64,000 bases of DNA. It comes from Siphonodentalium dalli (lineage: Eukaryota > Mollusca > Scaphopoda > Gadilida > Siphonodentaliidae). The notes beneath the pieces are model-generated. The model did not search any database. It worked only from the letters and a program-made list of their open reading frames with translations, and was not told the origin of the DNA. Positions 1 through 13,300 of the stretch are shown here, in pieces (position 1 is the first letter of the stretch; the number at the start of each line of letters is the position of its first letter). Where the stretch lies: assembly GCA_032622095.1 (NCBI GenBank), contig CP136062.1:138834351-138898350 (forward strand), in the 5' to 3' direction. Both the position numbers and the translations under genes were made by a program.

Positions 1-636
1 CGGGACGTCAACTCCAGAACAACCCACTGCCACTTGAAGAAAGAGAAAAAGAAGGGACCGATAAAGAAGATAAAAAGAGACGCTGACAGACGGGCGAAAT
101 GGAAAAAGAAGGGGGTGACCGTTGAGCTGCCGGTCACCCCTCCCCGTGTGGTCCATTTGTCCAGTGTCACAGCCAGTAGGTTTGAGTTTTCTGAGAGACG
201 CCCAGACGACCCGACCTGCATGGAGACAGGCGACATTGCACCAGCTAGCAGGGACTCCGTTGATCAGCCGGAGGTCCCTGCTGTCGCCGTCGAGGCGAGC
301 GGAGACAGGGACGTGGACACCACCTCAGATGTTCCTGCCGCCAGCTTCGACGTGGAGTTGGACAGTCTACCACCTCGGACACCGGAATTCCATCTCATCC
401 CGGTGTCCCCCAGCTCCACGGGCAGCAACAACAACAGCGGTACCTCCACCACCTACAGTATGACTTCAGAAGAGAGAGACGCCCTCTGTGCCAAACTCGA
501 CAAAATGCATGCACAGGCGGATGCAGCACTGGCAATATGTGCAAAGACCCGCGATGACTACTCGTCACCAACGCCGTTTCCACATCCTTCATCAGGAAAA
601 AAGAATCCCGCCAAAAGAAGGAAAAAGAAACGATGA
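1..636 (+). CDS. 3' end of an unrecognised basic ORF, probably mobile-element derived
   Basis: Open reading frame continuous from base 1 to a TGA at 634-636 (about 211 residues visible), so its start is outside the window. It begins with a Lys/Arg-rich stretch (KKGPIKKIKRDADRRAKWKK), followed by an acidic Pro/Ser/Thr-rich region, an Asn/Ser/Thr linker, a short predicted helix (SEERDALCAKLDKMHAQADA) and a second basic tail (KKNPAKRRKKKR). It lies on the strand opposite to transglutaminase gene A, inside its intron 11. Base composition is clearly GC-richer than the flanks. I do not recognise a family; a nucleic-acid-binding protein of a retroelement is one possibility, a nested host gene another. 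Confidence 0.4.
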   Translation, partial: RDVNSRTTHCHLKKEKKKGPIKKIKRDADRRAKWKKKGVTVELPVTPPRVVHLSSVTASRFEFSERRPDDPTCMETGDIAPASRDSVDQPEVPAVAVEASGDRDVDTTSDVPAASFDVELDSLPPRTPEFHLIPVSPSSTGSNNNSGTSTTYSMTSEERDALCAKLDKMHAQADAALAICAKTRDDYSSPTPFPHPSSGKKNPAKRRKKKR

Positions 637-718
637 TCAAAATTTCTATTTAAAAAAATGCTTTTTTGTGTGGTTTTTTTGTGTTCTTAAAAAAGCTGCA
701 AAAAAATGAGGGGTGAAG

Positions 719-740
719 GAATAGACCTTTCGGTCTATTC
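719..740. repeat. Perfect 9-bp hairpin downstream of the basic ORF
   Basis: GAATAGACC and GGTCTATTC around a four-base loop, 82 bases after the stop of the ORF, followed by a CCCGGGGTTAGCCCCC stretch. It may belong to the 3' end of the same element. Confidence 0.4.
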
Positions 741-1303
741 GACCATCCCGGGGTTAGCCCCCCAAATCACATTCCCTACCTAGATGAAATCACGACTGTC
801 TGCGTGAAAATAAATCAAACATTTTTCATTGCATATTTAAGTTTTTTTGGCAGCCATTTGCAAAACTATATCTCTTTCCAAATAAACTACCCGGATTATA
901 AAATTATATAAATTATAAACAAAAATATCGTTGAATTTTTGTATGATCAGTTTGTCACAGTAGATACACATTCACAAAACGCGAGATTGTCGTCTACGAG
1001 GTATTCGGCAAAACGAAGCCTTGATTACATGTGTATGTGTGCTTAATTAGTCTAAATTTTAAAAAGCGCTATTATTCTATATGGTACATGCATTTATTAA
1101 ACATTAAAGTTTGTTCTTGTGTCAATATTTCATCTACAATTATTTAGAATCCTTATATGATTTATATATATAATGCCGTGTGTCCAAATATTGTAAACAC
1201 ATGGGCACCAATTGGCTCAAATCAATTGTACAACGAATGGTTATCGTCAGATTATACCAGGGAAAATATATTCCCTTGACAATAGTAGCTCACAAGCACT
1301 TAC
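741..1303. other. AT-rich intron sequence, nothing recognised
   Basis: Part of gene A intron 11. I see no exon, repeat or structured element here; in particular no transglutaminase barrel 1 exon. Confidence 0.5.
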
Positions 1304-1392
1304 AGGCTCCTTGTCCAGGTAGGTCTTTGGGATTATTTCGGAAGAGGTGAACTTGTAAGCATTTTCTACCGCTCTTCTTTCCTCCATCGTTC
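1304..1392 (-). CDS. Gene A exon 11: end of catalytic core
   Basis: Acceptor tttcag, donor GTAAGT. Two bases complete Gly, then [14 protein letters not shown] and a short hydrophilic tail ending YLDKEP, matching the family's EGSxEEREAxxxA segment that links core to barrel 1. It leaves in phase 0; the next exon is not visible in bases 1-1290 and should lie outside the window. Confidence 0.88.
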
Positions 1393-4300
1393 CTGAAATG
1401 GTAATATAAGAATGTCATTCTGAAAATAATATCAGGGGGGGGGGGGGGTAGTACAAAAATTGCAGGAACGTATACCGGGGTGGTGGGTGACCCAAGGGGC
1501 AAAAAACGCGTTTTTTACAACCTCATGCAATTTTTTTACTAAAGACCTTTTGTGCCCTTATTTGACATTTGTAACAGTTTAAAACATATTATAAGAATTT
1601 ATAACTGCAAAAACACCATATTTATGATACTGGGACCTCATATTGGGCCTTAGTGGATATGACAGTAAGCTATGGCATGAAGCCCAACTCATTGACAAAA
1701 CACTAAAAAACAAGCAGGATGTTTTTGTTTTAGTTGCGGAAAAAATTGCTTGTTGGTGGCTTTGACCACCCACCCACCCCGGAATTTATTTTCACCCCCC
1801 CCCCTGTCCCGATACCCTTCGGAAAGAAGCTTCGAGAAATGTAAAACTGAAATAAACTTGTTTTGATATAACTAAAGCCTAGATCATTGTGTGCATGGAA
1901 AAAGAATGAGCAACTGTCTCAAACAGTAATGTGACTATCAATGGCTAGAATATAACTGTCATCACACTGTTCATCAGTGCATCAAGCCAATCAGTGAAAC
2001 ATTTGCATGTCTATCAACTCATGATCGGTTACTCTCAAAATACCTAAAATATCCAAGTCTGGCATAGTGACTGTTTGTCATTTATTATAACAGAGGTTGC
2101 TCCAGTAGACTAACAAAAGTGTTAAGGCATGATGCTAGATAATGGGCTGGTTGACAGACAATAAACCCCTTCTATACAAAATACTTATTGACGAATAGTT
2201 CCCTCGGGAAATGTTAAGATAATAAGTTCATAAGTCGTTGAACTTATTATCTAAACATTTCCCACCACTGGATATGAATCATTCTGCTATTGTATTGTCT
2301 GTTTTTCTGTCTGTCGCCCTTAACACCCCTCCAAATTAATAATATACCATTCCAATATACACTATTATATACCCAAAATAAAGTTTAGTCAAAATTGTTG
2401 GGTTATCCAAAGTTGGATTATAGGTTAGGTCAATTTCCAGAAGTTGGGTTCAATTGTTGGGTTAGATTGTTGGGTTAGATTAATTTAGCTATTTATCACT
2501 GGTTTTCAGTTTCGCCCCTTGATTAAGATTTTCTGGATTTGAGCTCTCTTTTTTCAATTGTTTTGTTAAATTGTCTTCTCTTTATTGGTATCAAACTCAA
2601 ATAAATACACTGCGAAGGCATCTGTTATGTCAGAATTATGTAGTTGCAGTATTGCATGTGCTTTTTGTACACGTATTCTTTTCTAGGTTGTTAATTTATT
2701 CCCGAAAATGAAGTAATTATGTTACACCTCGTTTCGGACCAGGTTCGAAGTCTAGTTTAATTCAATATCGCTCCTATGTTCAGACGTTAACCCTTTCAGT
2801 GCCAGGGGCCGATCTCATCGGCCTTAATTTACGGTCTGTAAAATCGGCCCTAAATGTTTTTTTATAGATATTTTTGGGTTTAATTTGTTTTGGGTATGCT
2901 TAAGCATGCTAGAGCGAATTTAAAAACAAACTGGATAAAACCTTAGGGGCATGTTATAACTCAAAACTGTCACCAAGTATTCATAGTAATAATTTTGATG
3001 CCCATGAAAACTGTAAGATTCCCTGGCACTAAACCTACAAAATAAGTCTGTTAAAGAATATAAGAAAAAATATTAAAATTGTAAAACTTTTTAAAAAATA
3101 ATAACAAATGATGAAAAATTGTTTGGCCAATGCATACTCTTATATATGCGAGGCGACCTATGGTCGTCTCGCATATATAAGAGAATGCATTGGCACAGGG
3201 TATATGGGTTGATACAAAAAATCGGACTTGGCACTGAAAGTGTTAAGGTCCGAAATGAATCCATTGATTGGACTTTTTTGGGAATCCCAGATTATATGGT
3301 CAAAACTCATCCATTGAGATAAATTATAATTATATATTAACAAAGGTGTCTCTAACACCATGTTTAGTTACTTCAAACCCAATATTTGGTTAATTTAAAC
3401 CAACGTTTGGCTACAAAGTTCTGTTACCGTAACCCCATGTTTGTTACTTTTTTCTAACCCAACAAGTTTAGTTAACAGCTCTAACCCAACGTTTAGTCGG
3501 ATTTGGTTCACTGAACATCGGATTTGGTTCACTGAACATGGTTCACTGAACATCGGGTTAGAGTAACACTAACTTAGTTATATTCAACCGAATTTTGTTT
3601 AGCGTAACTGCCTGGGATAATCCATTTAGTATTGAACAGGGGTGAATTAATTGTAATAAGTAATCGTAATCAAAGTATTTGATTACACAATTTGGAGTAA
3701 TCACCTGTAATCAGTAATCAGTAATCATGATATTTTTTATTACAAGTAATCGGAATCGTAATCGATTATTTTCAAATGTACCTGTAATCATGATTACTGT
3801 TTATTAACTTTTTGATGTCCATGTGTACTAAAATGTCCATATGGATGGATATTGGATACTCATAGTCTCATACTGTAGTACTGTGGAGTGTGCACACATA
3901 CAAACAAAATATTAGAAAGTTAATACATGTTTTCTCCATGTGTTATAGTGGTACATTGTGTATATTCTGGCAGTGGACACAAATAACAACACACACTTGT
4001 CGAAGTGTTGAATACAGCATGCCTGGCAATAGACTTGTGATACAACACATCCATTCGAATGACAATGAAATGACCTCAGATGAATCAATAGGCTTGCCAA
4101 CTTCAATTAGGATTAAATCTTATTGTAACAATGTGTATAATCACACTGGTGCAATATAGAAAGGGTTAACCCTTTCATGACGGGAGCTGCGCTAGTGCAG
4201 CATTAAAGACATGTGCCATTGCATTCTCTTATATATGCTAGTCTCGCATGGGAACCTTTGCATGTTTTAGAGTATACTGGCTTACAATATTGTTAGGCCA

Positions 4301-7300
4301 ATGTATTCTCTTTTATAGGTGAGGCGCCATATGGGCGACTCGCATATATCAGTATATAAGAGAATGCATTGACACCAGGTTTTCGCAAAATTTCAGGAAG
4401 CTACAGTGGTGGAATGGTTAATCAAGAAGCCAACGATGTCAGACCAACCTCATAATCACATTTGTATGGGTTCATGTGCAATGTTCTTAGTTTAAAACAC
4501 AATTGACCAGTAAATGAATGAGTACATGCTCGGACAAAATTAGGTAACTTGCAAACAACTTTCAAATAACTTTCTAAGTAGAAAAAGAATCATAACGCTG
4601 CTGAAAATGGCCGCAAGTGTACAGGTTCCCATATACAGTGCTAAATATCTTTGTCAAGTTAAACTCTGATCGTAAAATAATTAAAGATGCACATATTGTT
4701 TGGAACTTTGATTCTGCGAACCTGAAATATTTATTAAACACCATCAACCACTTTAGCTGTTTTAATACGGGACATTTAAAGTTATTCTGAAGGAAACAAA
4801 ATATTCTATTGTTTGATATCACCATTATTGTAGCTAAAGAAAGCAAATTTTCGGTCAAAGATATGTGAAGGTAGAAATTAATATCAGTGCTGTTAAGTTG
4901 AACGGTGCCTAAAAAATATTGTCCCAACACAATATATGCCTTTAAATATTTCCGAAAGTCATGTCACTGGTAAGAAAGTAGGCCGCTCTTCCATGTCCTG
5001 GATCGAGAGCATGAGTGAGTGCGTGTAATATGTCTTTTCTCTTTTGTTATTCTGTGACCAGAAAATGTAGAATACGAGCTCGGACAATGTTGTGTCAACG
5101 ACGGGCGGACAGACTTGGCAGATATATTCCAGTACATTCCCACAACTTCGTTATACGGGGTATAATGAATATAAACATATAACATGGAACCCTGGATGCA
5201 GCTTTAACGGAAATGTAACACTATAATTATTAAAGCCCCTTTAGGTAAACAACGTAAATGACCATAATAGGTTATGATCAACGAGATAATGTTATGTTAT
5301 TCATATGGGGCTTATAATGTTTCGATATTTCCCACCAAGTATAATTGGGTTATGTCGCATACGTTGGGTGAGTTGAACACTATATATGTACGGCGAGTGT
5401 GTTAAACCCTACCTTCACTGTACTTGTACATGTGCATAACGTTGTCTTCGTCCAAATTTTTCACCATATAGACACTTGGTGACCCCACCATCGGATAGCC
5501 ATTCGGTTTCTTTGTGCTCATTCGCTTCCCAACGCTAAAAGTATATACAAGTGTATGTGTGACAACCAATCTCGGTTTTTTCAACTTTATTCATCAAATG
5601 AATTCCTAAAACAAGATGAGTCTGCTACTGGCAGTAAGTGTTGAGCCGCTTGTCGAATTAATTGATAATAATCGAGATAAATTTCACAAATATTGGCTTG
5701 AAAAATCAATTGAAGAAACACTTATTAAAAATCTTCGAATTGCACTAGTGGTAGAGTGACCTTGACCCCTGTATTCTTGTTTTACTTTCGCTTTAAAAAT
5801 TTACTACGATTCGCAGACACGTCTTGTTTTTGGAACTCGTTTTTAGTAGTAGAAGTAGTAGTAGTATTGTTTATTTGTATAATATGACATATGGTAACAA
5901 TACAATATTCAAAAGTATATTGTTCGTTTGATGAATAAAGTTGAACAAATTGGGCACACACACATCGGGTGAAATAAAAAAGGTATGGATGGCTCCGGAA
6001 TGACTTGCGGAACATAATGGGCATTTATAGGTAATGTCACCGCGTTTCAGTACACGTTGGCGAGAAATTATTGCTCGAAAATATTCATTTTAGAACTGGG
6101 TCAAAGGTCACTGAGCGCGGACAAGGACGATGACGATTTCTCCCGTAGATTCGGTAGTTTCCGATACGATATCTCGACTTCGCTTCGTTCCATTTGCCAA
6201 GTTTTTTGTCAAATGAAAGGGAATCTTATTGCCAATAAGGCACACTGGAGAATAATTTTGCTGAAATGATGAATTTATAGAATTTATTAGGGGTTTGATA
6301 GTTGGTGTGCATGGTCTTAGCCAAAATCGATCTTTTGAACCTTGCCACTGGTATATAGTCTACATTGGTATTTCAATATTTTCCCCAGGGATATTTTCCC
6401 CAGGGAACTGTGGCCCACCATTTTTTGTTTATGCTGTGAATTTCACAATCGTAGTCGTCTTTGATTTCCCACTCTATTTTATCAGCATTCACTTCAGCAA
6501 ATATGAATCCCGTGTCGTATGGAATGTTGGTGTCACCGTTCTTGATTGCCTTCAACGGGGATGGACCGCAGCACATCAAACCTATATAATGGGAATATAC
6601 GAATTAGTTATTATTGATATCTTGTTACACAAAAAGGAAGCACAGAAGTTTAAATACATCAGGCGGTTTGCGCTCCAAAATACACCTAATAATATTCGCT
6701 TTTCAATTTCCCGCCGGTATCGCAATATGTCGATATATATCCCAAATTACATTTTTACTAGCACTATGTGACCCGCCATATCAAATCCAGTCGTAAGTCG
6801 GGATGATTTTTTTACCCTGTGCCAATGCATTCTCTTATATATGCGAGTCGACCATAGGTCGCCTCGCATATATAAGAGAAGGCATTGGCCTAACAATTTT
6901 TTACAATTTTAATAATTTGTTCTTGTATTCTTTAACAATTTTTTAATTTCACCCATACAGAGCCCCAGACAAACATGAGCAGACGACACTCTTCTATATG
7001 CTTCTATATATGTGTGGGGGCTCCCTGCAGGGTAATGGATGTTTTTTTTATTTTATGTCCTAAAAATGGTAAGAAACATTTATTTTTTAAAAATGATAAA
7101 AAATTGTTAGGCCAATGCATTCTCTTATATATGCGAGGCGACCTATGGTCGACTCGCATATATAAGAGAATACATTAGCACAGGGTAAAACAAATCCCGA
7201 CTTACGACTGGATTTGATATGGCGGGTCACATATATGTCCCAACAAGACGCATTGAAGTCATACAGATATACACCTCCAAATACAATTACGAACTAAACA

Positions 7301-10300
7301 TTTTTATTCATCAGAATTTTGGAATCGGAAACGGACTATATCCGGAAAAGGATATATTGTGTTATCTTAACCTGAAACTATTAAAGTTTTCACGCGGTGC
7401 TTTCTCTCCATTTAATCATCAAAATTATGTACATAAACGCTTAAGAGCGACGACTGCTCTAGATTTTCTTCCCATGTGCTACATGTAGTACAGCTGCAAT
7501 TTTTCGAAACCACTGACTAAAAACATTGAACCGACACAATGGAAATCTCAATTTATCGAAAAAAAACAAACAAAAAAACACTTATATTCAGTGCTATATC
7601 GACGAATTTGTTCGAAAATCTTTCGCGTAGGTATATGTTTTGAGATACCTCTTACCGAATTATGTAAACATAATTTTGGTGTTCGAATAAGCCATGCCAG
7701 GTTAACCCGCGGCTTCATGCATAAGCCACAATGATCGGTCGTGATGACTATGATGAAGACGACAGGAGGCGGAAATTCTGTGCAGATGAATATTAAATTC
7801 ATTGGAAAATCACACTATACTGCATTCGAAAAAAATCGGCCGCTCTAAACAACTGACGTCAGTTTTTCAGTCGATTTTCAGTACCTATATTAGAGAAAAG
7901 GTACCCTGTTTACTGTTCCAGCAAAGAGGAACTGTGATTTATGTGAGGGTGTAAAATTTGTCGCCACAGCGCCACCTTAACCCCTCCATGAGGGGCATGA
8001 CGGGAGCCTGCTGGTGCAGCATTAATTATCGCGTGACAGTGCATTGAGTCTCACACAAGGAGTCTCGCATATATAAGAGCATGCACTGACTTACCAGGTC
8101 AAGGTAAATATTGTTATGGCAATGTATTCTCATATATATGCGAGGCTCTTTTTGTGAGACTCCAATATTTAAGAGAATGCATTGCCACAGGATGTTCGTA
8201 ATGTTTCAGGAAACTCCAGTCATGGAATGGTTAATTTTCATCACAGCCTTAGTTTTGGAACCAGGTGAGTCCTGATCGGATTATGCTATTATGCATTAGG
8301 TGTAACATGTGTTGCTATGGTGTTCCTATGGAGATGCAAGTACGTGGTGAGAAGAGTCAGATTATTTTTACTGCGTCTTACCTACGTACGGACAACGTAT
8401 ATCGAAACTTGTAAATAATAGTCGGGTGGTGAGAAAAAGCGGTCACAATGTGACCAGTGATACGATTGATTGGCTTCAATTAAATTAATAAATGTCCACG
8501 CAGGCAAATGTCTGCCCGATTATCGTTGGTCGCTCATTCGGTTATCAGAAGATTTGATTATCCCTCTTCCCTACACGTTGGACTTGAAACTTTTGAACAA
8601 TTGACCGTACGTGTAGGTGTAGGATAAATGTTCACGTGAGTCAGGTGACATCAGCTGTCAATGGGTCATTTCCACTTATGACTGATGGGACAAGCTAGAA
8701 AATTAGCTTTTTTGACCCCTTGTTATTTAAATTTGAGTGATGCTTCATATAATTATATATGTGTTTCTTGAAGAGTGTGAACCACGCTCTAACACTATTT
8801 ATTACTGCTTCAATGAGGAAGTATAACATGGACAAATAGTTTGATTGTTCGTCATGTGACTGATGGGACACTGTTCGGACACGAATTTTGAGTACCCTCA
8901 AGCAAAGGAGCACTACATACAACAAATAATGTTACACTCACGTCTCATTGACTCAATATATAACTATTGCATTTTCCTTCCCCCTAATGTGGTTTATGTT
9001 TCCATGACCATGCCCATTCAAAACCATGGAGTGGTAGTTGGCGTGACTGATGGGACATTATTTTCGTGACTGATGAGACACGTATCAACTTCTGCATGTT
9101 TTGTTGCAGTATTCTGGACAGGAAGTCATTTGCTGACTTTTAAACACCATAGTTTTGAATCTTGGCAACAATCACAATGAAAATTGAATTGAAACAGTCC
9201 TAATAATAAAATAATGTATTCAGAACTAATATGCTGGGATTTCCGTTTGTGTTTGGCTGGAGATAAGAACATGCTTTAATGTTGATTAGTATGTACATGT
9301 TGGGTTTATAGTTTAGAAGAAAAGTGGCGATAAATTGGTGCCGGTACATAGATAGTTAAGAGTCTGAGTAATATAAATATTTGAAGAAATTCTCACAATC
9401 TTTACGACTTTGCTGTTTGTTAGCATTTATATTGTTTTTATATTCCTTTTTGAAAAAAGGTCCTATTATGTAATCAGTATGTCCGCCCATCTGTCCATTG
9501 ACATTTTTTGGTTCCAATCGATAACTCTAGTTTGGATTATTTTATCTGAACCAAAGTTGGTATGTGTATTTCCCAGCTAAAAATACAGCCTATTATACAG
9601 GCCAAGATCGAATATGGGTTCCATCCAATTATTTTTACATGAGTTACGGCCCTTTTTCGATTTAGAATATGAAGGTCTGTTAACATTTTTGGTTTCCTAC
9701 CAATAACTCCAGTTTGGATTATTTGATCTGAACAACAAAAGTTGTTATGTGTATTTCCCAGCTAAAGATACAAGCCAAGTTCGAATATGAGTTCCATCCA
9801 ATTATTTATAAATGAGTTGCAGCCATATTTAGACTTAGATTTTGACCGCATTTTGACATTTAAATTATGGATATATTAGACATTTTTTGTAAGGTCAAAT
9901 TATTTATTTTATTTTGCAGTACAATTCAAAATGGTTAAAGGGTGTGTTTGCCACACCCTAGCGATGATCACGTTAAACAGAAATGTCCATGTCTAACAGT
10001 AAAATATCAGTTAGACAGCTTCACATGTAGCAAATGATTCTAGTTCCAAGACAGTCACTTAATAACACTTGATTATGATATGCAATACTTAAATGTTAAA
10101 CTGAATTCAATCTGATTATTCTCTATCAGTGTTGGTTTTTGTCATTGTTCACTATGGAATTATACAAGGATTATTTAATAATGACAAATTCAGACAGGAA
10201 ATATAAACTACCGGTACTCAATATGATACTGGCAGTCAATATTATGAAAAATAAAGTTTTGTTTTCGATGTATATAGGTGATTTCTGCATCAATTCAGGG

Positions 10301-13300
10301 CCATTTGAGTTTCGCTGTATCATGGAATCCTATGTATTTTGTGACTGATGGGACATTTTTGCGGGAGCCCATACATGAAAACATAAGATATTATGGCAAC
10401 TGTTGTTAGTGCAAACATGTTAAGACAAGTTGATAGGGATATGAAAACATGATTTGGTTGGGGAAGATGAAACAGTTTTTATGTACAATACTTTCATAAC
10501 ATAATTTGTGACTGATGGGACATAATTTTGGGCCAAAAACTAATCTTAGTCTTCTGACCATAAACTTTAGCGGTGGATCTCCAACTAATAACAGATCTGC
10601 AGAAAATCGACCCTCTTTTTTAAAATTCACATTGAAAATATTGTGGCATATGTAAGAATTACACTGAAAAAAAGAGTTTGACAATGAAAACAGTATGTAC
10701 TGTGACAATCGGAATTGTCATAACTCCAGATTGGAGTGAGCAATCCACAGAATATCAAAAGTTTCGGGAAATTGGGGATTCATTTTTCCAAATAAACAAT
10801 ATCACTGCATGAGTATTGAATTTTGTAAAATTGACCAAAATGGAAGTTTTAAATGGAATTGACCAATGGCAACACACGTTGCAAGTTACACATACGTGTG
10901 GCTGATTCCTACCTCCACTTCTTTCTTGTGGTGTGGCGTCGATTGCTTGCCAGCCATCATACCCTGTCAAGTCTGGTCTCGCCATCCAAACGTCATTCCA
11001 AACATGAAAGTTCCTGCAAAAATGTGACCCGCCATATCAAATCCAGTCGTAAGTCGGGATTTTTTTACCCTGTGCCAATGCATTCTCTTATATATGCGAG
11101 TCGACCATAGGTCGTCTCGCATATATAAGAGAATGCATTGACCTAACAGTTTTTTTTACAATTTTAATAATTTTTTCTCGTATTCTTTAACAATTTTATA
11201 ATTTCACCCATACAGAGCCCCAGACAAACATGAGCAGACGACACTCTTCTATATGCTTCTATATATGTGTGGGGCTCCCTGCAGGGTAATGGATGTTTTT
11301 TTTATTTTATGTCCTAAAAAATGTAAGAAACATTTATTTAAAAAAAATGATAAAAAATTGTTAGGCCAATGCATTCTCTTATATATGCGAGGCGACATAT
11401 GGTCGACTCGCATATATAAGAGAATGCATTGGCACAGGGTAAAAAAAATCCCAAATTACGACTGGATTTGATATGGCGGGTCACAAATGATATCGCGCTC
11501 GTTATGCGTGTTGATTTGATGTCACACGCGCTCCCAAGGGGGTGATATTGAAAAGTTTGATCGATCCTGATGCGCCTGATCTGGCATTATACCGACATTC
11601 TGTGATAACTGGTTGTCACTGAAACTCTAATCTACCATATAGATCTTTATTACCAGTTTATATCTGGAAACAGTCCGATCATGCGTCTCGGTATGTTCCA
11701 TGTTTTATTCACTCTAAATGCCATTGGGTACGATTTTAGCCCAACACCAGTGACCGAGTGTTCACATGGGAAGTTAAAATATGTTCAGTAAAATGTACCC
11801 AATATATAGTGATATTAGGTATAGAGTAAATCTGAAATCATTTGACCACGCCGTGTTGTTAAAACAAAGTAAAATGGCTGGCGATTTCGTTATCAACAAG
11901 TTGAAAGAATGGGGCTTGATGGACTAAAGGAGTCATTCGAAGTTATATAGATTCGTTACGCAACAATATATTAACATAATTTGTGTCACACACAAGGCTA
12001 GCTGTTCTTGATTTTGTTTGGTTTAGTTATCTGTCCGGCTACGCATAAGCGACCAAACGGGGAGTTTCGTGGGATAGTTGACATAAAGTGTATTAAAAGG
12101 GAATACATTTAACTATATAATTTAGTATAGACACAAAATGGTTGGAATCTGGTCGTTGACAATTGATTCAAATCGGTATATTGGCCAGATGAGTGTCATG
12201 GGATAGGTACCGCTGACTACTTAAATGGCCACTAATAATATAAATTTAATTAAATAATTAATCATATTCCCAAAACGGTCGGACCCTGGTCACTAGAAAT
12301 TGGTGAATTGACACGAGAGTATACCATCGGATAGGTGCCGTTGACTTTATGGGGGAACTTAAAGATTATTTTACCATAAATTATCAATAAAGAGCGTTCC
12401 ATATCAGATTAGCGATATGTAGAAAAATTGGTATACACGGGCCACCTGATCAGAATAATATAATGGAATATGTGCCTTTCATAGCATATATCCCTTAACG
12501 GGGGGTTAAATATTTTAAGATAGGCGATCAATGAATCATCTCAGAAGATATGTGGGGGGAATTTGCACGTGAACAGACGTACTGTTACACAAGGAATGTC
12601 GTGGGATAGATGTAATGCCGTTGACCTCAGATAACTTGAAGAAACTCTAATAATAAATAATAAAGAGCGTTTATTTTCAATTTAAAACACAGAAGTATGA
12701 CTTGAAGGGGCACTAATAATTAGTAATAAAGAGCTTTTATTTTCAACTTAAAAGACAGAAAAACTGCATTCGGAGAGTGCCATGCCATATGCGATGTATA
12801 CATCAAGTGACCAATAATTAATTTAAATGACTGGATGGGCACTGATAAGTTACTCATTCTTTACCCGAGCAAGTTATTTTTAGCCCAACGTTAGTGGTAA
12901 TAAATCCTCCAAAAGTAGTTGATTTGACTCAATAATTTAATAGTTATTCACCCAATGTTTGGTAAAGAAAAATTGGGTCGAGTAAAAACATTGACCAACA
13001 TTGGGTAAAATTGGCTCAAATTGGGTAACATATGCTCAGAGTCTAGCCGTATATGCGGAATTAATTACGCGGTAGACAAGTCACGGTTAATAATATCTTT
13101 ACGTATCATGAATGAATTTTCAAATAAATTATAGATGTCGACAGAGTGCATGCGTGATAACAAAACAGAAACAAAAAACAGACGGCATATCACTTACTGG
13201 CCAATGTTTCACGACAATATTTCCATCATAGAATAACAGTGATAGAGATTATGACCCTGTACGGTGTAAAGAAATGTCTTTGAGCACCTCACTTGTGACA

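Larger units (their letters stand above)
1393..5412 (-). other. Gene A intron 10
   Basis: 4.0 kb. Holds the G-run inverted-repeat element, a 25-bp stem hairpin (2209-2265), TTGGGTTA-rich arms (about 2395-2480 and 3375-3600) either side of a TTAA element (2791-3242), a GTAATC-rich tract (3650-3800), and a second TTAA element (4170-4417). No coding exon seen. Confidence 0.7.
6582..10912 (-). other. Gene A intron 8
   Basis: 4.3 kb. Contains the GTGACCCGCC palindrome element copy 1, the older dispersed repeat copy 1 (about 7310-7800), a TTAA element (7981-8230), a cluster of GTGACTGATGGGACA words (8678-10522) and a two-unit repeat (9440-9890). No coding exon seen. Confidence 0.7.

Noticed and set aside
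6295-6771. 158-codon plus-strand frame
   Set aside because: Antisense shadow of transglutaminase exon 9 and flanking intron.
6768-7233. TA target duplication (Tc1/mariner) for the GTGACCCGCC element
   Set aside because: TA could be read around copy 1 only; copy 2 is bordered by AAAT, so no single duplication rule fits two copies.
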